DNA of 64,000 bases from Ferrimonas balearica DSM 9799 (GCF_000148645.1 NC_014541.1:372001-436000); one strand, 5' to 3'. Positions 1-11,575 are shown, numbered from the stretch's first letter. The notes: generated by a model not told the origin, from the letters alone. Translations and numbers: made by a program.

Positions 1-1703
1 GCCTGGTGACCTTTGCCATCGCGCTGGTGTTCAGCGGCATCGTGGCCCGGGCGGCTTACATCCAGGTGATCGCGCCGGATCGCCTGCGTCACGAAAGTGA
101 CCTGCGCACCCTGCGGCTGGAAACCCGCGATGTGCAGCGTGGCATGATCACCGATCGTAACGGCGAGATGCTGGCGGTCAGTGTGCCGGTGCAGGCGGTG
201 TGGGCCGATCCCAAGCGGGTGTTTGAAGGCAACGGCTTTGACGATCCGCGCCGCTGGCGTGCGTTGGCGGACGTGCTGGAAGTGCCGGAAGCCGAGTTGG
301 TTGAGCGGGTTAAACAGGATCCCAAGCGCCGCTTCCTCTACCTGCGTCGTCAGGTTACCCCGGCCGTGGCCGAGTACATCGCCAAACTGCGCATCCCCGG
401 TGTGGGCCTCAAGCCGGAGTCACGCCGTTATTACCCCGCCGGTGAAGCCACCGGCCAGTTGATTGGCCTGACCAACATCGATGATAAGGGCATCGAGGGG
501 CTGGAGCGCAACTACGACGACTGGCTGACCGGTTCGCCGGAGAAGGTCCGGGTGCGTAAGGGGTTGGGCGGTGAAGTGGTGGAAAACCTCTCTGTTGTTG
601 CCGAAGGCGAGCATCCGAACGACCTGGTGCTGAGCCTGGACATGCGCCTGCAAAGCCTGGCTTACCGGGCGCTGAAGAAAGCCACCCAGTACCATATGGC
701 CACCTCCGGTTCACTGGTGATCATCGATATCCCCACCGGTGAAATCCTGGCCATGGCCAACACCCCCAGCTTTAACCCCAACCAGCGCAGCGGCATCCAG
801 GCATACCAGATGCGTAACCGCGCCATCACCGACGCCTATGAACCGGGCTCCGTGGTGAAGCCGCTGGTGGTGGCTGCCGCCATGGAGAAGGGGCTGGTGA
901 CCCCGGATACCGTGATGGACACCAGTCCGGGTTGGATGCGCGTCAGCGGTGGTCTGGTGCGGGATACCCGAAACTTCGGTAAGCAGGACGTCACCCACCT
1001 GCTGGTGAAATCCTCCAACATCGGTATGGCCAAGATGGCGCTGCAGATGGAGGTGGACGAATTGCTGGCCTTCTACGCCGACTTTGGCCTTGGCACCTAC
1101 AGCGGCATCAACCTGGATGGGGAAACCACCGGTAACGTGCCCAAGCGCCGCCGCTGGTCTGAGCATGAGCGCGCCACCCTGGCCTTTGGCTACGGTCTGA
1201 CCTCCACGCCGCTGCAGTTGGCCCGGATGTACGCCATTCTTGGCGCCAACGGCGTGGCCCGCCCGGCGTCGATTCTGAAACTGCGTGACGGTCAGGTACC
1301 GGAAGGGGAACAGGTGTTGTCTCCCAAGGTGGCCAAGCAGATGTTGGCGATATTGACTCAGGTGACCGAGCCCGGTGGCACCGCTACCCGCGCGGCGATC
1401 GATGGCTACAAGGTGGCGGGGAAAACCGGCACCAGCCGGAAAGCGGTGGCCGGGGGCTACGGTGAAGATTACGTCTCTCTGTTCGCTGGCCTGGCGCCGT
1501 CGGACAATCCCCGCCTGGCGATGGCGGTGGTGATTAACGAGCCACAGGGCGACGCCTACTACGGCGGTGTGGTGGCGGCGCCGGTGTTCTCTGAAGTGAT
1601 GGCCGGGGCCCTGCAATTATTGAATGTGGAACCAAGCCAGCGCAGTCCCGAACTGGGCACGCTGGCCTCAGTATGGGGGAGCGATAATGTCGTCACTCGA
1701 TGA
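1..1703 (+). CDS. ftsI: Peptidoglycan transpeptidase FtsI (PBP3), 5' end outside window
   Basis: Septal class B penicillin-binding protein that cross-links peptidoglycan at the division site from the periplasmic face of the inner membrane. The reading frame is open through base 3, so the true start and probably part of the N-terminal membrane anchor lie upstream. Visible are the end of a hydrophobic segment, the dimerisation region (RGMITDRNGE) and the transpeptidase domain with its three hallmark motifs: SVVK (active-site Ser, in EPGSVVKP), SSN (in VKSSNIG) and KTGT (in VAGKTGTS). It is the first visible gene of the dcw cluster, and its last 17 bases overlap the murE start. The motif order and the following murE leave little doubt. 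Confidence 0.97.
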   Translation, partial: LVTFAIALVFSGIVARAAYIQVIAPDRLRHESDLRTLRLETRDVQRGMITDRNGEMLAVSVPVQAVWADPKRVFEGNGFDDPRRWRALADVLEVPEAELVERVKQDPKRRFLYLRRQVTPAVAEYIAKLRIPGVGLKPESRRYYPAGEATGQLIGLTNIDDKGIEGLERNYDDWLTGSPEKVRVRKGLGGEVVENLSVVAEGEHPNDLVLSLDMRLQSLAYRALKKATQYHMATSGSLVIIDIPTGEILAMANTPSFNPNQRSGIQAYQMRNRAITDAYEPGSVVKPLVVAAAMEKGLVTPDTVMDTSPGWMRVSGGLVRDTRNFGKQDVTHLLVKSSNIGMAKMALQMEVDELLAFYADFGLGTYSGINLDGETTGNVPKRRRWSEHERATLAFGYGLTSTPLQLARMYAILGANGVARPASILKLRDGQVPEGEQVLSPKVAKQMLAILTQVTEPGGTATRAAIDGYKVAGKTGTSRKAVAGGYGEDYVSLFAGLAPSDNPRLAMAVVINEPQGDAYYGGVVAAPVFSEVMAGALQLLNVEPSQRSPELGTLASVWGSDNVVTR

Positions 1704-3150
1704 TTTGCTGGCTCCCTGGATGGCGCTTGATACCGGGGTGGAGTTTCAACAGTTGGTGTTGGACAGCCGACGTGTCCGCCCGGGAGATTGTTTTGTTGCC
1801 GTGGCTGGCCACCAGGTGGACGGCCGCGATTTTATTGATTCGGCGATCGCGCTTGGCGCGGTGGCCGTGCTGGCGGACGCCGATGCGGATGGACGTCAGG
1901 CGGACCGCAATGGCGTGATCGTGGTTGGCGTGCACAACCTGTCCCAGCGCCTGTCGGCGCTGGCCCTTCGCGCCTACCCGGCAGCCACCCGTCCAACCCT
2001 GATCGGCGTCACCGGCACCAACGGCAAAACCACGGTCACCCAGCTGTGTGCGCAGCTGCTGACGGCGCTGGGACACCAGGCTGGGGTGATGGGGACCGTG
2101 GGGAACGGGCTGTGGGGGGATCTGATCCCATCGGTCAACACCACCTCCGACGCCATTACCGTGGCCCGGGAGCTGGACCGCCAGGCCAAGTCCGGTGCTG
2201 AAGCCGTGGCTCTGGAGATCTCCAGCCACGGCCTGAGCCAATCCCGGGTGGCGGCATTGCCGGTTCAGGTAGGGGTCTACACCAACCTGAGTCGGGATCA
2301 CCTCGATTATCACGGCGACATGGCCGCGTACGCTGACGCCAAGCGCCAGCTGTTTGCCCTGCCGGGCCTGCGCCATGGCGTGTTTAACCTGGATGACGAA
2401 ACCGGCTCTCGCTGGCATCGCGAGCTGTCAGGCAGCCTGCTGGCGCTGGGTTACAGCATTCAGGGAGCCCGCTGTGACGGCGCTTATCTGACCGTCGAAG
2501 GGGTGGAGTATCACGACCAGGGCGTGCGTGCCCGGGTGGTGTCCAGCTTTGGTCAGGGCACGCTGAACAGTCCATTGCTGGGCGCATTCAATCTGGCCAA
2601 CCTTTTGGCCGCTCTGGGAGCATTACTGAGTCTCGGTTATTCGCTGTCGGATCTGCTGTCCGTAGTGCCTCAGTTGCACAGTGCCGCTGGCCGGATGGAA
2701 TGTTTCGGCACCGACAGTACCCCGACTCTGGTGGTGGACTATGCCCACACGCCGGACGCCCTCAGTCAGGCCCTGGCTGCCCTACGACCGCACTGTCGTG
2801 GCGCACTGTGGTGCGTATTCGGCTGTGGTGGCGAGCGGGACAGTGGCAAGCGGCCGCTGATGGCGCAAGCCGCCGAGCAGGGCGCCGACCACCTGATCAT
2901 TACCGCCGATAATCCGCGCAGCGAGGCGTTTGCCGACATCGCTGCCCAGATGGAAGCGGGCCTGACCGGTCAGGCAGAGGTGATTGAGGACCGGGCTGCG
3001 GCGGTGCGCCGCGCCTTTGCCCAGGCTCAGCCCGGTGACATGGTGTTGCTGGCGGGCAAGGGCCATGAAGATTACCAAATCATTGGCGGTAACCGCCTGG
3101 ATTACAACGAGCGCGCGCTGGCGCAACAATTGGTGGAGCAGGGCGTATGA
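1687..3150 (+). CDS. murE: UDP-MurNAc-L-Ala-D-Glu:meso-diaminopimelate ligase MurE
   Basis: Cytoplasmic Mur ligase adding meso-diaminopimelate to UDP-MurNAc-L-Ala-D-Glu with ATP. The ATG at 1687 is chosen because a GGGGGA ribosome-binding site precedes it and the product begins MSSLDDLL; an in-frame upstream GTG at 1624 lies deep inside ftsI. The 487-residue product has the ATP loop GTNGKTT near residue 109 and the DNPR motif at 408-411, which in this family recognises meso-DAP rather than lysine, as expected for a Gram-negative wall. It overlaps ftsI by 17 bases and murF by 4, indicating translational coupling. Confidence 0.97.
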   Translation: MSSLDDLLAPWMALDTGVEFQQLVLDSRRVRPGDCFVAVAGHQVDGRDFIDSAIALGAVAVLADADADGRQADRNGVIVVGVHNLSQRLSALALRAYPAATRPTLIGVTGTNGKTTVTQLCAQLLTALGHQAGVMGTVGNGLWGDLIPSVNTTSDAITVARELDRQAKSGAEAVALEISSHGLSQSRVAALPVQVGVYTNLSRDHLDYHGDMAAYADAKRQLFALPGLRHGVFNLDDETGSRWHRELSGSLLALGYSIQGARCDGAYLTVEGVEYHDQGVRARVVSSFGQGTLNSPLLGAFNLANLLAALGALLSLGYSLSDLLSVVPQLHSAAGRMECFGTDSTPTLVVDYAHTPDALSQALAALRPHCRGALWCVFGCGGERDSGKRPLMAQAAEQGADHLIITADNPRSEAFADIAAQMEAGLTGQAEVIEDRAAAVRRAFAQAQPGDMVLLAGKGHEDYQIIGGNRLDYNERALAQQLVEQGV

Positions 3151-4514
3151 TCCCGGTAACCCTGAGTACCCTGGCTGATGCCGTTGGCGGCACCCTGAAT
3201 GGGGCCGACCTGATGGTAAGCCGGATTGGCACCGACACCCGGGCCCTGGCCGAGGGTGACCTGTTCCTGGCCCTGGTGGGCGACCGCTTTGATGGCCACG
3301 AATTTGTCGCTCAGGCTGAGGCATCCGGCGCCGCGGCGCTGGTGGTCAGTCGCCCGGTCGACAGCGCACTGCCGCAGATCCTGGTGGAAGATACCCTGCT
3401 GGCATTGGGCCAGATGGGGGCGTGGCTGCGTCGTGAATTGGCCCCACGTTGCCTTGCCATCACCGGCTCAGTGGGCAAAACCTCGGTCAAAGAGATGACC
3501 GCCGCCATCTTTGCTCAGGTCGGGCCTACTCTGGCCACCCGGGGCAACCTCAACAACACCATCGGTGTGCCAATGACCCTGCTGGAACTGACCCCGGAGC
3601 ATCGCTTCGCGGTGATTGAGCTGGGCGCCAACCATGCCGGTGAGATCCGTTATACCTCCAGCCTCGCGTTGCCTCATGCGGCGGTGATCAACAACATTCG
3701 CGGTGCCCATCTCGAAGGATTTGGTGGCATCGAAGGGGTGGCCCGGGCCAAGTCCGAGATCTATGAGCATTTGGGTGAAGCCGGTACCGCCATCGTCAAC
3801 CTGGACGATGAGTGGGCCCCCTGGCTGCTGGAACGCCTCGGTGATCAGAACCGCTTTACCTACTCAAGCCGCGGGCCGGCGGATCTGTGGGCGTCCGCCC
3901 TGTCCCGTGATGCCGATGGCTGTTACCACTTCCTGCTGCATCGTGGTGAAGCGGAAGTGCTGGTTCGCCTGCCTTTGCCGGGCCGTCATCAGGTTGATAA
4001 CGCCCTGGCGGCCGCCGCCCTGGCCAGCACCGCTGAACTTTCTCTGGAACAGATCGCCAGCGGCCTGGCGCAGGCGCCAACCGTGGCAGGCCGCACTCAA
4101 ATGACCGCCCTGAGCGGCGAGGTCATGTTGATTGATGACAGCTACAACGCCAATGCCGCCTCCACCATGGCGGCAATCGACCTGATGGCCGAACGGGACG
4201 GCAGCAGTCTGCTGGTGTTCGGTGATATGGGCGAGTTAGGCGAGGAAGCGGAGGCGGAACATCGCACCGTTGGTCGCTATGCAGGGGAAAAAGGGATTGA
4301 CCGTCTGCTGACAGTGGGTACATTAAGCCGCTTTGCCGCGCAAGAGCATGATGCGGCACGTCACTTTGGGGACCAAGCGGAACTGCTCCCCACCCTGATG
4401 ACCGAACTGGCGGCGCTGCCCCGGCCGGTCACGGTATTGATTAAAGGCTCACGCAGTGCCCGCATGGAAAACGTGGCGAAAGCCCTGCGTGAACAATTAG
4501 GGGAACACGAATAA
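3147..4514 (+). CDS. murF: UDP-MurNAc-tripeptide:D-Ala-D-Ala ligase MurF
   Basis: Cytoplasmic ATP-dependent ligase that completes the UDP-MurNAc-pentapeptide by adding D-Ala-D-Ala. The 455-residue length equals the family norm. The ATP loop GSVGKTSVKEM begins at residue 107, followed by the central domain (GANHAGEI) and a C-terminal domain containing DDSYNANAASTMAA and LLVFGDMGELG. The start ATG shares ATGA with the murE stop, and mraY begins at the base after the murF stop, so the three genes are tightly coupled. Confidence 0.97.
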   Translation: MIPVTLSTLADAVGGTLNGADLMVSRIGTDTRALAEGDLFLALVGDRFDGHEFVAQAEASGAAALVVSRPVDSALPQILVEDTLLALGQMGAWLRRELAPRCLAITGSVGKTSVKEMTAAIFAQVGPTLATRGNLNNTIGVPMTLLELTPEHRFAVIELGANHAGEIRYTSSLALPHAAVINNIRGAHLEGFGGIEGVARAKSEIYEHLGEAGTAIVNLDDEWAPWLLERLGDQNRFTYSSRGPADLWASALSRDADGCYHFLLHRGEAEVLVRLPLPGRHQVDNALAAAALASTAELSLEQIASGLAQAPTVAGRTQMTALSGEVMLIDDSYNANAASTMAAIDLMAERDGSSLLVFGDMGELGEEAEAEHRTVGRYAGEKGIDRLLTVGTLSRFAAQEHDAARHFGDQAELLPTLMTELAALPRPVTVLIKGSRSARMENVAKALREQLGEHE

Positions 4515-5594
4515 ATGCTGGTTTACCTGGCGGAATACCTGACACAGTATTACACCGCTTTTAACGTCTTTTCCTACCTGACCTTCCGGGCCATCGTTGG
4601 CCTGCTGACGGCGCTGGCGTTCTGCCTGTGGGCCGGCCCGCGCATGATCGCGTATCTGCAGCGTCTGCAGATCGGACAAGTGGTGCGCGACGACGGTCCG
4701 GAGTCCCACTTCAGTAAGCGTGGCACCCCGACCATGGGCGGCCTGATGATCCTGGCCGGTATTTTCGTCTCCACCTTGCTGTGGGGCGATCTGGGCAACC
4801 ACTACGTGTTGACCATGCTGTTTGTGATCGGCGCCTTTGGCCTGATCGGCTTTATCGACGACTACCGCAAAGTGATCCGCAAGGATCCCAAGGGTCTGAT
4901 CGCCCGCTGGAAGTACTTCTGGCAATCCGCTGCGGCCCTGACCGTGGCGATCACCCTGTATGCCTGCACGGCGCCGGAACAACAGGTGCTGGTGGTGCCC
5001 TTCCTCAAAGACGTCATGCCGCAGCTGGGCCTGGTTTATATCGCCCTGGCCTACTTCACCATTGTCGGCAGCTCCAACGCGGTGAACCTGACCGACGGTC
5101 TGGATGGCCTGGCCATTGTGCCGACTGTGATGGTGGCCGCGGCGTTTGCCCTGGTGGCCTACCTCAGCGGTAACGTGAACTTCGCTCAGTACCTGCATAT
5201 CCCTTACCTGCCGGGCGCCGGTGAACTGGTGGTGGTGTGTACTGCCATGGTGGGCGCGGGCCTGGGTTTCCTCTGGTTCAACACCTACCCGGCTCAGGTC
5301 TTTATGGGCGATGTTGGCTCACTGGCACTGGGTGCGGCACTGGGTGCCCTGGCGGTTCTGACCCGTCAGGAGATCCTGCTGGTGATCATGGGCGGCCTGT
5401 TTGTGGTGGAAACCCTGTCGGTGATTCTGCAGGTGGGCTCCTTCAAGCTGCGCCGTAAGCGCATCTTCCGCATGGCCCCGATTCACCATCACTACGAACT
5501 GAAAGGCTGGCCGGAACCGCGTGTCATCGTGCGTTTCTGGATCATCTCCCTGTGTCTGGTTCTGCTGGGTCTGGCGACCCTCAAGGTACGCTGA
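4515..5594 (+). CDS. mraY: Phospho-MurNAc-pentapeptide transferase MraY
   Basis: Polytopic inner-membrane enzyme transferring phospho-MurNAc-pentapeptide to undecaprenyl phosphate, giving lipid I. The 359-residue protein (360 in E. coli) shows the conserved acidic catalytic motifs: FIDDYRK after the third or fourth membrane helix, [10 protein letters not shown], and [11 protein letters not shown], plus the histidine-rich APIHHHYE segment near the C-terminus. About ten hydrophobic helices are apparent. The start codon abuts the murF stop with no gap, and the murD start overlaps its stop by one base (TGATG). Confidence 0.98.
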   Translation: MLVYLAEYLTQYYTAFNVFSYLTFRAIVGLLTALAFCLWAGPRMIAYLQRLQIGQVVRDDGPESHFSKRGTPTMGGLMILAGIFVSTLLWGDLGNHYVLTMLFVIGAFGLIGFIDDYRKVIRKDPKGLIARWKYFWQSAAALTVAITLYACTAPEQQVLVVPFLKDVMPQLGLVYIALAYFTIVGSSNAVNLTDGLDGLAIVPTVMVAAAFALVAYLSGNVNFAQYLHIPYLPGAGELVVVCTAMVGAGLGFLWFNTYPAQVFMGDVGSLALGAALGALAVLTRQEILLVIMGGLFVVETLSVILQVGSFKLRRKRIFRMAPIHHHYELKGWPEPRVIVRFWIISLCLVLLGLATLKVR

Positions 5595-6895
5595 TGACGA
5601 CACCGGCCCCCCACACCTGGATCCTTGGCCTCGGCATCACCGGCCTCAGTGTGGTTCGCCACCTGGCCGCTGAGTCCGAGTCGCTGGCGGTGTGGGACAG
5701 CCGCGCAAACCCTCCCGGAGCCGATACCCTGGCCCGGGATTTTGCCCATGTGGCCTTGCAAACCGGCCCGTTTGATGGTGACGTCCTGGCTCAGGCCAAG
5801 CGGTTGGTAGTGAGCCCCGGGATTGACCTGCGCACGCCCGCTCTGGCTCAGGCCATTGCCGCCGGGGTTGAGGTGGTGGGCGACATCGAACTGTTTGCCC
5901 GGGCGGCCGATGCACCGGTGGTGGCCATCACCGGCTCCAACGGCAAATCCACCGTAACCACCCTGGTTGGGCACCTGGCCCAAGCCTGCGGCGTGTCGGT
6001 GGGCGTTGGCGGCAATATTGGCACCCCTGCGCTGGACCTGCTGGGTCAGGGGCATCAGCTGTATGTGCTGGAACTGTCCAGCTTCCAGCTGGAGACCACC
6101 CGCTCATTGCCGGCGCAGGTGGGCACCGTACTGAATGTCAGCCCGGACCACCTCGACCGTTACGACAGCTACGAAGCCTATCGTGACGCCAAACTGGCGC
6201 TCTATCCGCAGTGCCGGATCGCCCTGTTCAATCGCGCCGACCACAACACCCTGCCGTCATCGCACCCCCGCACCCTGAGCTTCGGCCCGGATGCGCCGGA
6301 CGGTGACAACTTCGGTGTGGTTGGGGATTGGCTGATGCAGGGTCAGACCCGGCTGAAACGCCGTGACCAGCTCACGCTGGTAGGCGCACACAACGAACAG
6401 AACGTGCTGGCGGCGCTGGCGCTGGGTCAGGCTGCCGGACTGGAGATGGACGCCATGCTGTCCGCGCTGGACAGCTACCGTGGCCTGCCGCACCGCTGTG
6501 AACTGGTGGCGGAGCGTGCGGGGGTTCGCTACGTCAACGATTCCAAAGCGACCAACCTCGGTGCCACTCAGGCGGCGCTGGACGGGTTGGAGCTGGGTCG
6601 GGTCTGGTTGATCGCTGGTGGCGACGCCAAGGGCCAGGATCTGTCGGTGCTGGCACCGGCGCTGAATCAACTGGCAGGCCTGATCACGCTGGGGCAGGAT
6701 GGCCCCGCCATTGCGGCGCTGCGCAGCGATGCCACCGAGGTGGTGAGCATCGAGTCGGCGGTGGCCGTTGCCGCTGACCAGGCCCGCGCCGGTGACATTG
6801 TGTTGCTGTCGCCCGCCTGCTCCAGTCTCGATATGTTCGCCAGCTTTGAACAGCGCGGTGAGTGTTTTGCCGCTGCGGCACGGGGGCTGCGGTGA
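5594..6895 (+). CDS. murD: UDP-MurNAc-L-Ala:D-glutamate ligase MurD
   Basis: Cytoplasmic Mur ligase adding D-glutamate to UDP-MurNAc-L-alanine. The chosen ATG gives a 433-residue protein starting MTTPAPHTW, with the N-terminal UDP-binding Rossmann motif [10 protein letters not shown] immediately after; an in-frame upstream start at 5552 would lie within mraY and adds no conserved sequence. The ATP loop GSNGKST is at about residue 114, and the C-terminal domain contains YVNDSKATN. It overlaps mraY by one base and ftsW by four (GTGA). Confidence 0.96.
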   Translation: MTTPAPHTWILGLGITGLSVVRHLAAESESLAVWDSRANPPGADTLARDFAHVALQTGPFDGDVLAQAKRLVVSPGIDLRTPALAQAIAAGVEVVGDIELFARAADAPVVAITGSNGKSTVTTLVGHLAQACGVSVGVGGNIGTPALDLLGQGHQLYVLELSSFQLETTRSLPAQVGTVLNVSPDHLDRYDSYEAYRDAKLALYPQCRIALFNRADHNTLPSSHPRTLSFGPDAPDGDNFGVVGDWLMQGQTRLKRRDQLTLVGAHNEQNVLAALALGQAAGLEMDAMLSALDSYRGLPHRCELVAERAGVRYVNDSKATNLGATQAALDGLELGRVWLIAGGDAKGQDLSVLAPALNQLAGLITLGQDGPAIAALRSDATEVVSIESAVAVAADQARAGDIVLLSPACSSLDMFASFEQRGECFAAAARGLR

Positions 6896-8112
6896 AGGCC
6901 CCGGCGGTGCAGCTGAGCCTGTTCAGTGACCGTTGGGCGGCGCTGTGGAGCAACCTGTTCCCGCGCAAAGCCCCGGGTATGCAGCTGTATGACCGTACCC
7001 TGCTGGTGTTGATCCTGACTCTGGCGATCACCGGCCTTCTGATGGTGACTTCCGCCTCCATGGCCGAGGGCGCCAAACTTACCGGCGACCCATACCACTT
7101 TGTTAAACGCCAGCTGCTGTTTCTGGGCACCGCCATGATGATTGGCGTTGCGGTGCTGCAGGTTCCGATGCAACGCTGGGAGCAGTTCAGTTGGGCCCTG
7201 ATGCTGGCGGCGCTGGTGTTGCTGGTGGTGGTGCTGATTGGTGGGCGCACGGTAAACGGTGCGACGCGCTGGTTGCCGTTAGGGCCCTTTAACCTGCAGG
7301 TGGCCGAGGTGGCCAAACTGGCCCTGTTCGTGTTCCTGGCCGGTTACCTGGTGCGACGCCATCAGGAGCTGCGTGAAGAGATCAAGGGTTTCGTTAAGCC
7401 GGTGGCGGTGCTGGCGGTGTACGCCGGATTGATTCTGCTGCAGCCGGACCTCGGCACCGTGGTGGTGATGTTCGTGACCGTGATGGGCATGTTGTTTCTG
7501 GCCGGCGCCAGCCTCGGTAAGTTCATTACCCTGGCACTGGTGGGCGTTGGACTGGTGGTGCTGCTGATCGTGGTGGAACCCTACCGCATGGCGCGGGTGA
7601 TGAATTTTATGGACCCCTGGGAGGATCCGTTCGGCAGTGGCTACCAGTTGACCCAGTCGCTGATGGCTTATGGTCGTGGGGATTGGCTTGGGCAGGGCCT
7701 GGGCAACAGTATCCAGAAGCTGGAGTACCTGCCTGAGGCCCATACGGACTTTATTTTTGCAGTGCTGGGCGAAGAGCTCGGCTTTATCGGTGTCGTTACG
7801 GTGCTGGCGTTGTTGCTGGCGCTGGCGTTTCGGGCCTTGTGGATTGGCCACCTGGCACTTAAACAGGAGCAGGCGTTTGCCGGCTACCTGGCGTACGGCA
7901 TTGGCATCTGGTTCAGTTTCCAAACCGCGGTGAACGTGGGTGCCAGCGTGGGCGTGTTGCCCACCAAGGGCCTGACTTTGCCGCTGGTGTCATACGGTGG
8001 AAGTAGTTTATGGGTGATGACCGCGGCTTCGGCCATGTTATTGCGGATCGATCACGAGCGCCGGGTTGCGCAATCGCAACCGGCCAAGGTTACGGAGGCA
8101 AGCGATGAGTGA
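6892..8112 (+). CDS. ftsW: Lipid II polymerase / SEDS protein FtsW
   Basis: Septal peptidoglycan glycosyltransferase of the SEDS family, working with FtsI at the divisome. The proposed start is the GTG at 6892, which overlaps the murD stop as GTGA; this gives 406 residues, close to the 414 of E. coli. A cytoplasmic N-terminus is followed by YDRTLLVL and about ten membrane helices. SEDS landmarks include [16 protein letters not shown] and the C-terminal [10 protein letters not shown]. The use of GTG and the lack of a separate ribosome-binding site suggest translation coupled to murD. Confidence 0.95.
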   Translation: MKAPAVQLSLFSDRWAALWSNLFPRKAPGMQLYDRTLLVLILTLAITGLLMVTSASMAEGAKLTGDPYHFVKRQLLFLGTAMMIGVAVLQVPMQRWEQFSWALMLAALVLLVVVLIGGRTVNGATRWLPLGPFNLQVAEVAKLALFVFLAGYLVRRHQELREEIKGFVKPVAVLAVYAGLILLQPDLGTVVVMFVTVMGMLFLAGASLGKFITLALVGVGLVVLLIVVEPYRMARVMNFMDPWEDPFGSGYQLTQSLMAYGRGDWLGQGLGNSIQKLEYLPEAHTDFIFAVLGEELGFIGVVTVLALLLALAFRALWIGHLALKQEQAFAGYLAYGIGIWFSFQTAVNVGASVGVLPTKGLTLPLVSYGGSSLWVMTAASAMLLRIDHERRVAQSQPAKVTEASDE

Positions 8113-9190
8113 CAATAAGGCGCCTCGCTTGATGGTGATGGCGGGCGGCACCGGAGGACACGTGTTCCCGGCTCTGGCCGTGGCCCGACGCCTGCGCCAG
8201 CAGGGTTGGGAAGTGCTGTGGCTTGGCACCGCCGAACGGATGGAGGCGCGACTGGTGCCCCAGCATGGGTTTGCCATCCGCTTTATCGACATTAAAGGGG
8301 TACGGGGCAATGGCTTGCTGCGCAAGTTGAAAGCCCCGTTCCAGATCTTTAAGGCGATCGCTCAGGCCCGCCGCATTCAGGCGGAGTTCCAGCCCGATGT
8401 GGTGATGGGCATGGGGGGCTACGCCGCCGGCCCGGGTGGCATTGCAGCGTGGCTGCGCCGTACCCCGCTGGTACTGCATGAGCAAAATGCGGTGGCCGGT
8501 GCCACCAACGCGATCCTGGCCAAGTTTGCCAACAAGGTTCTGGTGGCGTTCGACAACGTGCTGCCGGGTGAGCAGCGGGTGGGCAACCCGGTGCGCGACG
8601 AGTTGGTGGCGATTGGGGAAACCCAGCCTGTGGTGCCCGGTGAGCAACTGAAAGTGCTGGTGGTGGGCGGCAGCCTTGGCGCCCAGGTGCTGAACGATCA
8701 GGTGCCTGCAGCGGTTGGCCGTCTGGCCAATGAGGCGGCGGTGACCGTGTGGCATCAGGTCGGCCGTGGCAACGAAGCTGCCGTGACGCAACGCTGGGCC
8801 GAGATGGCGCCGGGCGTTGGCGCCCAGGTGACCGAATTTATTGATGATATGGCGGCGGCTTACGCCTGGGCTGACCTGGTGATTTGCCGGGCCGGAGCCC
8901 TGACCGTCGCTGAACTGGCGGCCACCGGACGGCCGTCTCTGTTGGTGCCGTTCCCCCATGCGGTGGACGACCATCAGACCAAAAACGCCGAAGCCCTGGT
9001 GGCGGCGGGTGCGGCCCGCCTGTTACCCCAGGCCAGCCTGACCCCAGAGCGTCTGGCTGACGAGATGCTGACCCTGGTGCAACAGCCTGACACGCTGGTG
9101 CAGATGGCCGAGGCAGCACGCAACAGCGCCATCCTGGATGCCACCGACAAAGTGGCCGGGATCTGCGCTTCACTGGCACGGAGAGATTGA
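8105..9190 (+). CDS. murG: Lipid I N-acetylglucosaminyltransferase MurG
   Basis: Peripheral inner-membrane GT28 glycosyltransferase adding GlcNAc to lipid I to make lipid II. The start at 8105 has a GGAGG ribosome-binding site and gives 361 residues starting MSDNKAPRL. Visible motifs are the N-terminal glycine-rich loop [12 protein letters not shown], the acceptor-domain HEQNAVAG, the C-terminal donor-domain GGSLGAQ and the UDP-GlcNAc-binding [11 protein letters not shown]. It overlaps ftsW by eight bases and is followed by murC after one base. Confidence 0.97.
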   Translation: MSDNKAPRLMVMAGGTGGHVFPALAVARRLRQQGWEVLWLGTAERMEARLVPQHGFAIRFIDIKGVRGNGLLRKLKAPFQIFKAIAQARRIQAEFQPDVVMGMGGYAAGPGGIAAWLRRTPLVLHEQNAVAGATNAILAKFANKVLVAFDNVLPGEQRVGNPVRDELVAIGETQPVVPGEQLKVLVVGGSLGAQVLNDQVPAAVGRLANEAAVTVWHQVGRGNEAAVTQRWAEMAPGVGAQVTEFIDDMAAAYAWADLVICRAGALTVAELAATGRPSLLVPFPHAVDDHQTKNAEALVAAGAARLLPQASLTPERLADEMLTLVQQPDTLVQMAEAARNSAILDATDKVAGICASLARRD

Positions 9191-9191
9191 G

Positions 9192-10652
9192 ATGAGCAAA
9201 GTACAGGTCTCTGGCGCCAACAGCCCCCGTCCGGGCATGGGGCGCGTAAAACGCATTCATTTTGTCGGCATCGGTGGTGCTGGCATGGGCGGCATCGCTG
9301 AGGTGCTGGCCAACGAAGGTTATCAGGTCAGTGGTTCTGACATCGCTCAGAATCCGGTCACCGAACGACTGGTTCAGGCCGGTGCTGCCGTGCACATCGG
9401 CCACAGTGCCGAGTGGGTGGAAGACGCCGATGTGGTGGTGGTGTCCACCGCCATTCGTGAAGAGAACCCGGAGATCCGGGCGGCCCGAGAGCGGCGCATC
9501 CCGGTGGTGCGTCGTGCTGAGATGCTGGCGGAGCTGATGCGCTTCCGCCACGGCATCGCGGTGGCCGGTACCCACGGCAAAACCACCACCACCAGCCTGA
9601 CAGCCAGTCTGTTTGGCCAGGGTGGCCTGGATCCGACCTTTGTGATCGGTGGCAAGCTCAACAGCGCCGGCACCAATGCCCAACTGGGCCTGGGTCGCTA
9701 CCTGGTGGCGGAAGCGGATGAGTCCGACGCCAGCTTCCTGCATCTGCAGCCGATGATCTCGGTGGTCACCAACATCGAGCCGGACCACATGGACACCTAC
9801 GGTGGCGACATCAACAAGCTGTACGACACCTTTGTGGATTTCCTCCATAACCTGCCGTTCTACGGCGTCGCGGTGTTGTGTCTGGATGATCCGGGAGTGC
9901 AGGTGATCCTGCCCCGGGTAGGCCGTCGCATCGTGACCTACGGATTCCATCCTGACGCCGACGTGCGCGCCGAGGATTTTGTTCAGGTCGGCACCCGCAC
10001 CCAATTTACCCTGCACCGCCCCAACCGTGATCCGTTGCCGCTGGTGCTCAACCTACCGGGCCGTCACAACGTGCAGAACGCGCTGGCGGCCATCGCCGTG
10101 GCGATGGAGGAGGGTGTTGAGGACGACGCCATTGAGGCCGCACTGGACCAGTTCCAGGGCATTGGTCGTCGCTTCCAGCAGTATGGCGAATTCGATACCG
10201 GCGCCGGCAAAGTGTTGCTGGTGGACGATTACGGGCACCACCCCAGTGAAGTGGCGGTGACCATCAAAGCGGCCCGTGCCAGCTGGCCGGATCGCCGTCT
10301 GGTGATGGTGTTCCAGCCCCACCGCTTCAGCCGTACCCGCGATCTGTACGACGACTTCTGCGCGGTGCTGTCGGAGGTGGACTGTCTGCTGCTGATGGAG
10401 GTGTACAGCGCCGGTGAGGACCTGATCCCAGGAGCCGACAGCCGCGCCCTCTGTCGCTCGATTCGACAGCGTGGCATCGACCCGGTCTACGTACCGGGCC
10501 CGGAAGGATTGCCCGCACTGCTGGCCGACCAGCTCCAGGATGGTGATGTCGTGCTGACTCAAGGCGCCGGTAACATCGGTGCCCTGGCGAAAGATCTGGC
10601 CCAGATGGGACTGTCCGTGAACAAGATGAAACAGGAGCGCAGCGGTGAGTGA
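9192..10652 (+). CDS. murC: UDP-MurNAc:L-alanine ligase MurC
   Basis: First Mur ligase of the pentapeptide pathway, adding L-alanine to UDP-MurNAc. The ATG at 9192 follows a GGAGAG ribosome-binding site and gives 486 residues (491 in E. coli). The N-terminal UDP-binding motif is [12 protein letters not shown] and the ATP loop [10 protein letters not shown] starts at about residue 126. The C-terminal domain contains DDYGHHP and FQPHRFSRT. An in-frame start at 9138 lies inside murG and is not preferred. The 3' end overlaps the GTG start of ddl by eight bases. Confidence 0.97.
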   Translation: MSKVQVSGANSPRPGMGRVKRIHFVGIGGAGMGGIAEVLANEGYQVSGSDIAQNPVTERLVQAGAAVHIGHSAEWVEDADVVVVSTAIREENPEIRAARERRIPVVRRAEMLAELMRFRHGIAVAGTHGKTTTTSLTASLFGQGGLDPTFVIGGKLNSAGTNAQLGLGRYLVAEADESDASFLHLQPMISVVTNIEPDHMDTYGGDINKLYDTFVDFLHNLPFYGVAVLCLDDPGVQVILPRVGRRIVTYGFHPDADVRAEDFVQVGTRTQFTLHRPNRDPLPLVLNLPGRHNVQNALAAIAVAMEEGVEDDAIEAALDQFQGIGRRFQQYGEFDTGAGKVLLVDDYGHHPSEVAVTIKAARASWPDRRLVMVFQPHRFSRTRDLYDDFCAVLSEVDCLLLMEVYSAGEDLIPGADSRALCRSIRQRGIDPVYVPGPEGLPALLADQLQDGDVVLTQGAGNIGALAKDLAQMGLSVNKMKQERSGE

Positions 10653-11565
10653 GGTTGTGAAGCAGGACAAGGTGGCGGTGCTGTTTGGTGGCACCAGCGC
10701 TGAGCGGGAAGTCTCTTTGCGCTCCGGTGCTGCGGTGCTGGCCGGATTGCAGCGTGGCGGCGTGGATGCCCACCCGTTTGACCCGGCAGAGCGCTCGCTG
10801 GATGAACTTAAAGGCTTCGATCGCGCCTTTATCGTGCTGCACGGCCGCGGCGGTGAAGATGGTACCGTTCAGGGCGCGCTGGAGCTGATGAAGATCCCCT
10901 ACACCGGCTCCCGGGTTCTGGGCTGTGCAGTGGCGATGGACAAGGTGCGCACCAAGTGGTTGTGGGCTGGCCTTGGCTTGCCGACTGCGGATTTTGAAGT
11001 CGTTGATAAAGAGTCGTTTAGTCCGAACAGTGCTGAGGATATAATGGCCCGCTTGGGTTCGCCGGTGATGGTGAAACCCGCCTGTGAAGGCTCCTCCATC
11101 GGCATGGCAAAAGCTGAGGATGCGGCGTCTTTGCAGAAGGCGATCGACACCGCTTTGCAGTACGACGATACCGTGCTGGTGGAAGCCTGGGTCCATGGCC
11201 CGGAGTTCACCGTGTCGATTCTTGGCGAAGAGGCGTTGCCGGCGATCCGGATGGAAACCCCCAACGTGTTTTATGACTACGAAGCCAAGTATCAGAGCCA
11301 GACCACCCAGTATCACTGTCCGGCGGGTCTGAGCGACGACGACGAGCAGGCCCTGCGGGCCTTGGCACTGCGCGCTTTCAAGGCGGTGGGTGCCAGTGGC
11401 TGGGGTCGGGTTGACGTGATGCGGGATGCGGATGGCAGCTGGCGTTTGCTGGAGGTCAACACCGTACCCGGCATGACCGAAACCAGCCTGGTGCCCAAAG
11501 CGGCCAACGCTGTGGGCGTGGATTTTGACACACTGGTAGCCCGAATTCTGGCGGCCAGTTACTGA
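10645..11565 (+). CDS. ddlB: D-alanine--D-alanine ligase Ddl (DdlB type)
   Basis: ATP-grasp enzyme making the D-Ala-D-Ala dipeptide used by MurF. The product is 306 residues, the usual length for DdlB. The start is GTG, preceded by AGGAG at 10632 inside the murC end. Characteristic segments are [15 protein letters not shown] at the N-terminus, [21 protein letters not shown] in the ATP-grasp fold and the C-terminal [12 protein letters not shown]. Its position between murC and ftsQ is the standard position of ddlB in gammaproteobacterial dcw clusters. Confidence 0.97.
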   Translation: MSEVVKQDKVAVLFGGTSAEREVSLRSGAAVLAGLQRGGVDAHPFDPAERSLDELKGFDRAFIVLHGRGGEDGTVQGALELMKIPYTGSRVLGCAVAMDKVRTKWLWAGLGLPTADFEVVDKESFSPNSAEDIMARLGSPVMVKPACEGSSIGMAKAEDAASLQKAIDTALQYDDTVLVEAWVHGPEFTVSILGEEALPAIRMETPNVFYDYEAKYQSQTTQYHCPAGLSDDDEQALRALALRAFKAVGASGWGRVDVMRDADGSWRLLEVNTVPGMTETSLVPKAANAVGVDFDTLVARILAASY

Positions 11566-11575
11566 CGACAAGGCG